Shown here in pieces: positions 6,953-12,192 of a DNA stretch of 25,812 nucleotides. The stretch comes from a virus, in the IMG/VR virus record IMGVR_UViG_3300044833_000309, positions 1 through 25,812 of that record; one strand, written 5' to 3'. The notes beneath the pieces were generated by a model. The model worked only from the letters and a program-made list of their open reading frames with translations, did no database searches and had not been told where the DNA came from. Position 1 is the stretch's first letter. Every line of letters begins with the position of its first letter. The translations under genes were made by a program, and so were the position numbers.

Positions 6953-7282
6953 ATGAAACGATGTAACTTTGAATCGATGTCCGCTGATCAGCTGTGGATG
7001 CTTCATGAAAAAATCACCGCGACTCTTGTTGGAAAGATAACCGCCGAAAAGGCGCAACTCGACACGCGCCTTTGCCAGCTTAACCAGGGACTCGGATCTA
7101 AAACTAATGGCGCTCACGTTAACCACACCCGTCGACCTTATCCGAAGGTTTTTCCGAAATTCCAAAATCCGGCGCGACCATTCGAGACTTGGGCCGGCCG
7201 CGGTAAGCAACCGCGCTGGCTGACCGCACAATTGAGTTCGGGGAACAGGATCGAAAACTTTCGGATCCGCCACACTCATTGA
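6953..7282 (+). CDS. H-NS family histone-like nucleoid protein, second paralogue
   Basis: The 109-residue product is built like the one at 418-726. An N-terminal helical oligomerisation region (MSADQLWMLHEKITATLVGK, residues 9-28, and on to about 45) comes first. A slightly longer linker (GSKTNGAHVNHT) follows, then the DNA-binding domain RRPYPKVFPKFQNP...TWAGRGKQPRWL, with GRG at 82-84. The C-terminus (IENFRIRHTH) also parallels the first copy. ATG 6953 follows a CGAGGC sequence. The two genes are about 6.2 kb apart and divergent enough to be old paralogues. The likely role is binding and silencing of AT-rich DNA; heteromers between them are possible but unproven. Confidence 0.9.
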   Translation: MKRCNFESMSADQLWMLHEKITATLVGKITAEKAQLDTRLCQLNQGLGSKTNGAHVNHTRRPYPKVFPKFQNPARPFETWAGRGKQPRWLTAQLSSGNRIENFRIRHTH

Positions 7283-7724
7283 AAGCCGCCGTTCGTTTCC
7301 GCGACAAAAGACCGCCTCGGTTCAATCGCTCCCGACGAAAGTTAGTGGATTGACTCCTGCGGTTTGTGGACCATCTAGGAGGAGGCAGAAGGAAGGTCGC
7401 ACCATGCTCGAAGCACCGACAATCATCGGCACCTGCATCAACTGCATCGCGCCGTGAAGCTTGAGCGCAACGCTCACGCTGGTTCTGATCGGAGCCGGTG
7501 TCGCGCTGACGGCTGAGCGACGGAAGCTAGTGCGAGCTAAAATCCGAGAAGCGCCAGTCCAACCCAACTGAGCAAAAAAAGCGATCCTGCCGACGTAGCG
7601 ACTGCCACAAGGGAAATCGAAGCTTTGATTATCTGAGAGCTCACAGTCGGACGCTTGGTTGCGGAGAGTCGCCAAAACATAGGTCCCGGCGCCGGCCGAA
7701 AGGTTCAATGGTCGAACCGAAAAA

Positions 7725-7763
7725 CAAAGCCGCCAAGCGGAATATGATCGCCTGACGGCTTTG
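7725..7763. other. imperfect hairpin, possible terminator
   Basis: The 8-bp arms CAAAGCCG and CGGCTTTG close a 23-base partly paired loop. There is no long T-run on either strand, so termination is only a possibility. Confidence 0.35.
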
Positions 7764-7837
7764 CCACGGTGGGTCCGGACTTGGGGCAATGTCCGGTCAA
7801 ATCAACCTAACCGGTCGTCGCGACGTCGCAACGAAAG

Positions 7838-7882
7838 TCGCTTGTTAAGCTGAATAGCGGTTATGCGGGTTAATTCCGGAAC
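7838..7882 (+). repeat. 45-bp dispersed repeat, copy 1
   Basis: This copy opens TCGCTTGTTAAGCTGAATAG and closes GGGTTAATTCCGGAAC. It is exactly the same length as the copies at 8110 and 11320. The conserved parts are the TCGCT...TTAAGCT left block and the GTTAATTC-G-AAC right block, with a variable middle of about 15 bases. Confidence 0.75.
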
Positions 7883-7914
7883 TGAACGCGGCAAGGGGAT
7901 CGCCGCATAGAATA

Positions 7915-7941
7915 AGCCGCCCGGGCGATCACCGGACGGCT
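7915..7941. other. GC-rich imperfect hairpin
   Basis: AGCCG-c-CCGG, a 7-base loop, then CCGG-a-CGGCT. It lies 33 bases after repeat copy 1. No T-run follows on the plus strand. Confidence 0.4.
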
Positions 7942-8109
7942 CATCCCGCAACTGCCGGCGCGGCGCCGGTTCTGTCGCATGTGGGCGGGGCCGCCCCTCC
8001 CTCCTCGAAAAGCGGCGACCCCTAATCGCGCGAGTGGGGAACGGCCTTGGGGGCTTAAGCGCGCGACTTGCACTGATGATAGATCTCCGACGGCACTCAG
8101 CAACAGTGG

Positions 8110-8154
8110 TCGCTCATTAAGCTTGATGTCGACGCTGCGGGTTAATTCGGGAAC
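8110..8154 (+). repeat. 45-bp dispersed repeat, copy 2
   Basis: This copy opens TCGCTCATTAAGCTTGATG and closes GGGTTAATTCGGGAAC. It shares the same-length left and right blocks with copies 1 and 3 and has a different middle. Confidence 0.75.
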
Positions 8155-8298
8155 GACACGGAGGGTCGGCATGTCAGGCCGTTCGCGCTCGCGTCAATTT
8201 CATCAGGGCATCTATTGCACCTTCACAATAACGAAGCGCATCGCCTAATCGCTGCCTGACGACTGAATTATATAAAGATCGACCGCTCTCATTTTCGG

Positions 8299-8419
8299 TC
8301 ACAGGCGGTTCAGCCTAGGCCAGGTCGCGCGCATGTCGACGAGCTCGCCGCAGATCGGACAATTGCCGAAAATGATCGGCGTCGGTTTGGGCGCCGCCGT
8401 CTGGATCGTAGTCTTTCAT
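8299..8419 (-). pseudogene. small CPICG zinc-ribbon-type protein, frame-disrupted
   Basis: ATG 8419 overlaps the stop of the preceding gene (ATGA). It encodes MKDYDPDGGAQTDAD, then loses the frame and stops at 8315. In a neighbouring frame the same DNA reads IFGNCPICGELVDMR, a single CxxC zinc-binding knuckle. A further shift is needed to reach DLA, where a TAG interrupts. The combination of an acidic N-terminus with CPICGELV suggests a tiny zinc-binding protein that has decayed. Naming is by motif only. Confidence 0.5.
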
Positions 8420-8591
8420 GATTTCTCCTTTGGCCTTAGCCCCAGCTCTTCGCATTTGCGGGCGACGTCGTCGACGCTATCGGCGCGGCACAGAAATTCC
8501 GCCGCTTCCGTGATCGAGGCCCAACTTCAATCGCGGCCTTGAGATCGTCGATATCCATCTCGGTCCAGTCCGCGCCGTCGTAAATGTCCAT
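8416..8591 (-). pseudogene. small acidic protein, single-base frameshift
   Basis: ATG 8591 overlaps the stop of the upstream gene (TGATG). The first frame reads MDIYDGADWTEMDIDDLKAA then IEVG and drifts into a basic sequence. The next frame from about 8524 reads ASITEAAEFLCRADSVDD, VARKCEELGLRPKEKS and TGA 8416. That is a sensible helical, amphipathic continuation that ends exactly in an ATGA overlap with the next gene. A one-base deletion around 8520-8526 explains it. The protein would have been about 58 residues. The restored C-terminal half is a helical AEFL-R---VDDV-RK-EELGL pattern with no function known to me. Confidence 0.6.
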
Positions 8592-8704
8592 CACATATCT
8601 CGCTTCAGTTTCCGCTTTCCCCAATGCGGGTCTTTGCGATCGGGATTAAACTCCCGGACGACGCGACGGTTCAATGCCCGCATGATGCCGATGCGCGCGA
8701 ACAT
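8591..8704 (-). CDS. tiny basic protein, 37 aa, translationally coupled
   Basis: From ATG 8704 (or the internal ATG 8683) the frame reads MFARIGIMRALNRRVVREFN, then PDRKDPHWGKRKLKRDM and TGA. It is rich in Arg/Lys with a PHWG turn. The stop codon overlaps the next start (TGATG at 8589-8593), the pattern of translational coupling, which supports it as a real gene despite its size. I recognise no function; the charge suggests nucleic acid binding (inference). Confidence 0.5.
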   Translation of the reverse strand: MFARIGIMRALNRRVVREFNPDRKDPHWGKRKLKRDM

Positions 8705-8803
8705 CGTCGGCCCTCCGAAAGCCACCGCGAAAGCCGCCCGTGCGGGCTTGGCAATCATTCCCGCGGTGTCGGCTCGTGCTTGTGAATTTTAGGCTGTTCG
8801 GTT

Positions 8804-9154
8804 TTAGATCATACTGCCTGGCATAAAGCATCTGATCTTGATGGTATCACCTTCAATCATAGGCATAGGCCAGACCATCGTTCGGCCTGCGCGATTCGGC
8901 ACCGTGACTAAGGCATCATCTGGAACATCGATCCATTGGCCGCCAAGACGGACGCGGTAATGGCCGTCCTTTGATTCCCAATCGACGTCGCTAACGGCGG
9001 TTCCATCCGCGTCGGAGCAACACAGAAAACCCTTGCCGCTCTTCAAGCTGTCGAACCACGCCTTCATTTCCGGAGTTGATTTCGCGAACTGACCGCGATC
9101 ACGCGCTTCGCTGGCCACGATTGCAAGGCTGATGATAATTCCCGCTAGTCGCAT
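8804..9154 (-). CDS. exported hypothetical protein, 116 aa
   Basis: The product begins with a short hydrophobic export-type segment (MRLAGIIISLAIVASEA, residues 1-17). The mature domain is marked by a Cys pair (GFLCCSDADGT), DVDWESKDGHYRVRLGGQW, VPDDALVTVPNRAGR and a late Cys (KIRCFMPGS). This pattern, with the Cys-Cys-Asp/Ala block and a tail ending in RCFMPG, resembles uncharacterised secreted proteins of rhizobial and phage-like islands. The three Cys suggest at least one disulfide. AGGCGGCG lies just before ATG 9154. It heads the minus-strand run of small genes ending at 8299. Confidence 0.7.
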   Translation of the reverse strand: MRLAGIIISLAIVASEARDRGQFAKSTPEMKAWFDSLKSGKGFLCCSDADGTAVSDVDWESKDGHYRVRLGGQWIDVPDDALVTVPNRAGRTMVWPMPMIEGDTIKIRCFMPGSMI

Positions 9155-9238
9155 TTGCGCCGCCTAGTCGAGGAAGTGTTTCGCAACCCCGAGGCGAACG
9201 CAAGCGAGACTTTCCCAACATGGGGGAAATCGTCGCCG

Positions 9239-9565
9239 TCACTTCCCCTTCGCCTTCCGTGCGGCCAGTGCTTGAGCGAGCCTATTTTCCAACTCCGCTC
9301 GCCTTTCCTCTAGCGGACGATCGAAGAAATTATCCCTCACGTACAGCCCGCGTTCCCCATTTCCCTCCAGCCTATCGATGTTGCAGTCTTTGAACACGCA
9401 CTCGGTAAACGCTAATTGCTCTGTGCCTTGGTCAATGAGCAGTGTGCATTTCACGAACTCGCAACCGTCAAAGCGGGTTAACGCCATTTTGCCGCGAAAA
9501 TCGAAATGCCGAGCCTGGAAGCGTTCGCGATATATGACGCGCTCTTCCGGTGGCCCTTGGCTCAC
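9239..9565 (-). CDS. hypothetical protein with pentapeptide-like strands
   Basis: The 108-residue product starts at GTG 9565, which overlaps the stop of the upstream gene (9562-9565). Residues 15-65 look like short beta-strand turns spaced by about ten residues (FDFRGKMALTRFDGCEF, CTLLIDQG, LAFTECVFKDCNI). This is reminiscent of pentapeptide or right-handed beta-helix proteins but is too short to be sure. Residues 85-105 form a charged helix (LEERRAELENRLAQALAARK). There is no signal peptide. The function is unknown. Confidence 0.65.
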   Translation of the reverse strand: MSQGPPEERVIYRERFQARHFDFRGKMALTRFDGCEFVKCTLLIDQGTEQLAFTECVFKDCNIDRLEGNGERGLYVRDNFFDRPLEERRAELENRLAQALAARKAKGK

Positions 9566-9744
9566 TTTTTCGCCTGCAGCCCCTGATCCAGAACGCGCTC
9601 AAGGGGCTCGACGTCTCGGCCCATAAGAAGCCTGCCATTGGCAAAGCGGATCGTAACCCTGCCATCGTCGCGGCACTCGATAACCTCGCCTATTTGACCT
9701 TGCAATGCCATCTCGGCTTTCCATGCGAGAGTTTGAGGGATCAA
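9562..9744 (-). CDS. small SH3/KOW-like protein, start uncertain
   Basis: The product contains GQIGEVIECRDDGRVTIRFA, then NGRLLMGRDVEPLERV, a beta-rich pattern like KOW/SH3-like small proteins. The only usable starts are TTG 9744 and ATG 9711. Codons directly upstream of the TTG, in frame, read LEVGDRVR, which fits the missing first strand of such a fold, but an in-frame TGA precedes them with no start between. The gene may therefore have lost its original start through an indel. Its last codon overlaps the GTG of the next gene, indicating coupling. Confidence 0.6.
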   Translation of the reverse strand: MIPQTLAWKAEMALQGQIGEVIECRDDGRVTIRFANGRLLMGRDVEPLERVLDQGLQAKK

Positions 9745-9825
9745 TCTGACTCGATCGCCAACTTCGAGATATCACAGAATGCCGTCGTCCAATCTCCGCT
9801 GTAGGGCGAGTAAATCTTTATCCAC

Positions 9826-10059
9826 TCAAGGCAGCATCAGACTCACTTCTTCGCCATCAGATACTTGGGTCAGGGCTGCGCGAGCCATCAGTTCGAGCTT
9901 TGGCCAATTTTCGCGAAAGAGATATGTTGCATCCTGATGACTGGCCGCTTGCACTCGAACGCTGCAGCCTTTTCTGCCGCCGGCGTTTGTTATTTGAAAA
10001 TAAAAAGTGTACTGGCCTGTTTCCCCATCCTGTTTTGTCCCAGGCCGATCGCGGCGCAT
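9826..10059 (-). CDS. hypothetical protein, 77 aa
   Basis: ATG 10059 is preceded by AGGGGGGA at ideal spacing and is preferred to 10089. The product begins MRRDRPGTKQDGETGQYTFY. It has a beta-rich first half (FQITNAGGRKGCSVRVQAAS) and a helical second half (QDATYLFRENWPKLELMARA) ending in an acidic GEEVSLMLP. The layout suggests a compact alpha/beta domain; I recognise no family. It is probably co-transcribed with 9562-9744 after an 81-base gap. Confidence 0.6.
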   Translation of the reverse strand: MRRDRPGTKQDGETGQYTFYFQITNAGGRKGCSVRVQAASHQDATYLFRENWPKLELMARAALTQVSDGEEVSLMLP

Positions 10060-10118
10060 GCAGTGTCCCCCCTGTCTTGCGTTACGCACCTTAGTTCCGC
10101 AAATGGCGGCTGTCTACA

Positions 10119-10347
10119 ATGAGCCGCGCAGACCGTCCTATGACCGGCGCCGAGCGCATGCGAGCCTACCGCGATCGAAAGAAGCACGGCAAAATGCATG
10201 GTGCTGATGGAAGCTGCAGCGTTTGCTGCGACTGATGCCGAGCAGCGGGAAATGGGTCAAGTTACGAACCGCTTGATTCAAGGAACGAGCGCTCAGCCCG
10301 CGATTCCTACGGTGCACTCGCGTCCCGAACCGACCCATAAAGGCTGA
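10119..10347 (+). pseudogene. MTGAER-type small protein, frame break
   Basis: From ATG 10119 the frame reads MSRADRPMTGAERMRAYRDR, then KKHGKMHGADG, and stops at 10235. The overlapping frame beginning ATG 10198 reads MVLMEAAAFAATDAEQREMG, then QVTNRLIQGTSAQPAIPTVH, and ends at 10347. The MTGAERMRAYRDRKK opening is like a common short start of small DNA-binding-type proteins in rhizobia. Joining the two frames with one indel near 10195 gives a plausible protein of about 75 residues. Two separate overlapping genes are the alternative. Confidence 0.4.
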
Positions 10348-10483
10348 GCAATCCGACTATGACGGCAAGCAGTCCCATGAGTGCCCAAGCCAAAGGCCAG
10401 CCTGCAGCGATCGTCCCGGCGACAACCCAAACGCCGAAGGCGATTATTCCTGCCGAGATTAGAAACGAGAGCACCGTGTCCAT
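10307..10483 (-). CDS. small two-helix membrane protein, 58 aa
   Basis: From ATG 10483 the product is MDTVLSFLISAGIIAFGVWV, VAGTIAAGWPLAWALMGLLA and VIVGLLSLYGSVRDASAP. It forms two hydrophobic helices (about 3-25 and 30-50) with a short polar end. ATG 10483 is preferred to 10507 because it starts directly with the helix. Family and function are unknown. Its 3' end overlaps the 3' end of the plus-strand pseudogene at 10119-10347. Confidence 0.5.
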   Translation of the reverse strand: MDTVLSFLISAGIIAFGVWVVAGTIAAGWPLAWALMGLLAVIVGLLSLYGSVRDASAP

Positions 10484-10516
10484 GACAATACTTCTGCGAC
10501 CGTACAAAATCTTTGA

Positions 10517-10945
10517 TTAGCGAAGGCCTCGCGCACCCGTGTGCATGCGGGGCGACGGGCTGCCCGAAACGGCGCGGGTGGTGCTAGGTCGCCGCAAGAT
10601 AAAATGTCGTCCGTGCCGGATGCCAAGAAGCGTACCGATGTATCCGACCTGTTGCTCCTCATAGGCTCTGGCGGCTGCTTGGGCGGCATCGGCGTTTAGC
10701 CGGGCCTGCTCGGCGGCCAGTTCCTCTTGGCGCCTAGCATTTTCTATCCTTTGGTTTCTCGCACGGTCTGCCCGTTCATTTTGTAACCGGAGAGTTTCGT
10801 CGTCTGGAAGCTGCTGGGGCGCGCGGGGATCGGCGCCGTACAGATGCTCACTGTCAGGCGTAATTACCCTGACCTGGGCGAAGGCGGCGCATGAAACCAT
10901 CGTCAGAGCGGCGGCTGCGATTAACGATGCGCGAAAAATGTTCAT
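10517..10945 (-). CDS. exported coiled-coil protein, 142 aa
   Basis: ATG 10945 follows GGGAGGG with good spacing; upstream open codons lack support. Residues 1-23 form a signal peptide (MNIFRASLIAAAALTMVSCA, then AFAQ). Cleavage after AFA is likely, and MVSC could alternatively serve as a lipobox. Residues 45-100 are a charged coiled coil (DETLRLQNERADRARNQRIE, NARRQEELAAEQARL, then an Ala-rich stretch). The tail is basic (GRHFILRRPSTTRA). Periplasmic or envelope location is inferred. The function is unknown. Confidence 0.6.
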   Translation of the reverse strand: MNIFRASLIAAAALTMVSCAAFAQVRVITPDSEHLYGADPRAPQQLPDDETLRLQNERADRARNQRIENARRQEELAAEQARLNADAAQAAARAYEEQQVGYIGTLLGIRHGRHFILRRPSTTRAVSGSPSPRMHTGARGLR

Positions 10946-11028
10946 TGCGAGAACCCTCCCGAAAGCCCAGGGCATCCTCCCGCGACCAGAGCGGGCACGC
11001 AAGGGCGTTCCTATCGTGGGAGGGAAAA

Positions 11029-11151
11029 CTAATAGCCGATCAGTGCCAGAGCAATCCAGCCAAGGAGAGTCAGCGCACCGGCCGCTACGATGGCGACGCA
11101 GGCGAACACCACGATCGACGGCCACAGGCTTGGAATGGGTTGCTGGTGCAT
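11029..11151 (-). CDS. tiny membrane protein, 40 aa
   Basis: From ATG 11151 the product is MHQQPIPSLWPSIVVFACVA then IVAAGALTLLGWIALALIGY, a short polar head and one or two hydrophobic passes. It starts 12 bases after the stop of the other tiny membrane frame at 11163-11279. The pairing of two small hydrophobic frames in tandem supports both. I recognise no family. Confidence 0.4.
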   Translation of the reverse strand: MHQQPIPSLWPSIVVFACVAIVAAGALTLLGWIALALIGY

Positions 11152-11162
11152 CGCTTTTACGT

Positions 11163-11279
11163 TCAATGCTTCAAAACGAGGTCGGCATAAGCAAACAGGA
11201 ACCAAAGCCAGACGGCCGCCACGATAGCCAAGGCGACCGCAGAGATGATCCAAACGTGGTCAACGTGGTCAGGCGCCAT
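11163..11279 (-). CDS. tiny single-pass membrane protein, 38 aa
   Basis: From ATG 11279 the frame reads MAPDHVDHVWIISAVALAIV, then AAVWLWFLFAYADLVLKH and TGA. This is one transmembrane helix (about 10-32) flanked by His/Asp-rich and basic ends. It lies 41 bases downstream, in the minus direction, of the third 45-bp repeat, so the repeat could be part of its upstream region. No strong Shine-Dalgarno is visible. The function is unknown. Confidence 0.45.
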   Translation of the reverse strand: MAPDHVDHVWIISAVALAIVAAVWLWFLFAYADLVLKH

Positions 11280-11319
11280 CAGCGAACGATATCGTGACCG
11301 CACAACGCCACAACTAAAC

Positions 11320-11364
11320 TCGCTCATTAAGCTGAATAGTCGCGTTCTGAGTTAATTCCGAAAC
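11320..11364 (+). repeat. 45-bp dispersed repeat, copy 3
   Basis: This copy opens TCGCTCATTAAGCTGAATAG and closes GAGTTAATTCCGAAAC. It has the same length as copies at 7838 and 8110. Its left 20 bases differ from copy 1 at two positions. Confidence 0.75.
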
Positions 11365-11371
11365 CGCTCGT

Positions 11372-11431
11372 TCATTTTCCCTTCGCCTTCAGCCCGAGCT
11401 GCCGGCGGATGGCCTCTGAACGGCCAAGCTC
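11372..11431 (-). pseudogene. C-terminal remnant of a second ribbon-helix-helix protein
   Basis: Directly after the RHH gene, a minus-strand frame reads ELGRSEAIRRQLGLKAKGK and stops at 11372-11374. The SRxEAIRR-x-LGLKAKGK ending is typical of small RHH/CopG-type proteins, usually with a few more residues between EAIRR and LGLK. No start or N-terminal half is present, so it looks like the scar of another RHH gene. Confidence 0.5.
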
Positions 11432-11597
11432 ATTTTTTCAAATGGCCGTGCTCAACGAGATAGTCCGTCAAAATCTTTTCGACCATGCCTGCAGTGGTTC
11501 GTTGGTCGCGGCGCGCGGCCTTATCAATCGCAGCCTTCAAGGACGGCGTGATGCGGAGCCCGACTGAGACGGACTTAGTTTCTTGCTTATCTATCAT
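11430..11597 (-). CDS. ribbon-helix-helix (Arc/CopG-like) regulator, 55 aa
   Basis: ATG 11597 to TGA 11430 encodes a 55-residue protein. The N-terminal beta strand (KQETKSVSVGLRITPSLKAA) and two helices (IDKAARRDQRTTAGMVEKIL, then TDYLVEHGHLKK) match the RHH fold. In that fold a dimer inserts a two-stranded sheet into the major groove of inverted operator repeats. It faces away from the operon at 11725, and the space between holds inverted TTGCTAGT/ACTAGCAA and GCTATA/TATAGC repeats over a strong promoter. It is therefore probably the autoregulator of this module; that is inference. An antitoxin role is possible, but no toxin is adjacent. Confidence 0.7.
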   Translation of the reverse strand: MIDKQETKSVSVGLRITPSLKAAIDKAARRDQRTTAGMVEKILTDYLVEHGHLKK

Positions 11598-11598
11598 T

Positions 11599-11656
11599 GC
11601 TATAAATTGCTAGTTGACATGATTAGTGACGGTAACTATATAGCATTTACTAGCAA
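11599..11656. promoter_or_regulatory. nested inverted repeats, candidate RHH operators
   Basis: GCTATA (11599-11604) pairs with TATAGC (11639-11644), and TTGCTAGT (11607-11614) pairs with ACTAGCAA (11649-11656). The arms bracket the predicted promoter in a strikingly AT-rich stretch between divergent genes, the normal place for an autoregulatory operator. Confidence 0.55.
11614..11642 (+). promoter_or_regulatory. near-consensus sigma-70 promoter
   Basis: The -35 TTGACA (11614-11619) and -10 TATATA (11637-11642) are separated by exactly 17 bases. It points at the operon starting at 11725 and is unusually close to the housekeeping consensus for a high-GC alphaproteobacterium. Confidence 0.7.
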
Positions 11657-11664
11657 AAGCAAGC

Positions 11665-11698
11665 GGCCCGCAACGGTGCTTGAACACCGGAGCGGGCC
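11665..11698 (+). other. structured 5' leader, nested hairpin
   Basis: The outer stem GGCCCGC (11665-11671) / GCGGGCC (11692-11698) encloses an inner stem CGGTG (11674-11678) / CACCG (11685-11689) with a 6-base loop and symmetric 2-base bulges. It sits between the promoter and ATG 11725, so it would form in the untranslated leader. No T-run follows, so simple termination is unlikely. Confidence 0.55.
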
Positions 11699-11724
11699 TG
11701 ACTCAAGCCAGAAAGGGTTAGTAA

Positions 11725-11928
11725 ATGGCTCAAGCTATTTCACAGAATATCAGACTTTCCACCTTATTTGTTGATCCGTTCTTGCGCTCTGCCTTCGCTA
11801 CCGTTGAAGACGACGGCGGCTTAGGCGAGCTGGTCGAAACGGATCACCCGCGCACCTTGGACGGCGGCGCCGCGGAGCGGATGACGGAAACGACCGGCCG
11901 CCGTCTCTTCGCGTTGGTGGAGGGCTGA
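11725..11928 (+). CDS. small hypothetical protein, first gene of RHH-linked operon
   Basis: The 67-residue product begins MAQAISQNIRLSTLFVDPFL and is followed by an acidic, Gly-rich second half ending AERMTETTGRRLFALVEG. AAAGGG before the ATG (11711-11716) serves as the ribosome binding site. It is the first gene after the promoter and hairpin leader, and the next gene starts 3 bases after its stop, so the two are surely co-transcribed. I recognise no family. It has no membrane segment. Confidence 0.65.
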   Translation: MAQAISQNIRLSTLFVDPFLRSAFATVEDDGGLGELVETDHPRTLDGGAAERMTETTGRRLFALVEG

Positions 11929-11931
11929 CCG

Positions 11932-12189
11932 ATGACCGCCACAGAAACCAAACCCGACGAACTCGGTGACATCGATCGCCGCATTGATCTAGAAAACGCG
12001 GTTTGCAACGTGAGGGACATGGCGGCGCTCTGCCTTGTCGCCTTGGAGCACGCCGGCACGCCTGAAAGCGAATACGTCAAGGTCACCAAAGAAAATTGGC
12101 GGCTTCTATCGTTCGCGCTCGGCAAGCAAGAGGATTTTGCGAACTTGCTGGCGAGCACGTTCTATACCGAAAAAACGGTGGAGGCGTGA
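11932..12189 (+). CDS. small hypothetical protein, operon gene 2
   Basis: The 85-residue, mostly helical acidic product (MTATETKPDELGDIDRRIDL, then NAVCNVRDMAALCLVALEHA) ends in FALGKQEDFANLLASTFYTE. The spacing is tight: 3 bases after the previous stop and 3 bases before the next start. GGAGGGC sits inside the end of the preceding gene (11922-11928). The composition suggests a soluble helical bundle. The family is unknown to me; small proteins of this kind accompany accessory islands in rhizobia. Confidence 0.65.
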   Translation: MTATETKPDELGDIDRRIDLENAVCNVRDMAALCLVALEHAGTPESEYVKVTKENWRLLSFALGKQEDFANLLASTFYTEKTVEA

Positions 12190-12192
12190 CGG

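Larger units (their letters stand above)
7283..8298. other. about 1 kb without a confident gene: hairpins, two 45-bp repeats, micro-ORFs
   Basis: Two tiny plus-strand frames are visible: ATG 7404-7457 (17 aa, behind purine-rich GGAGGAGG/GGAAGG) and TTG 7461-7571, whose product has a hydrophobic LTLVLIGAGVALTAERRK stretch. Both are too short to assert. Another 25-aa frame at ATG 8171-8248 follows GGAGGG. The stretch also holds two hairpins (7725-7763 and 7915-7941) and two copies of the 45-bp dispersed repeat. I see no protein family; this may be degraded DNA rich in regulatory pieces. Confidence 0.5.

Noticed and set aside
7870-8172. A 100-codon minus-strand frame spanning repeats 1 and 2
   Set aside because: It has no ribosome binding site, and its sequence changes character across hairpins and repeats; the repeats explain the DNA better.
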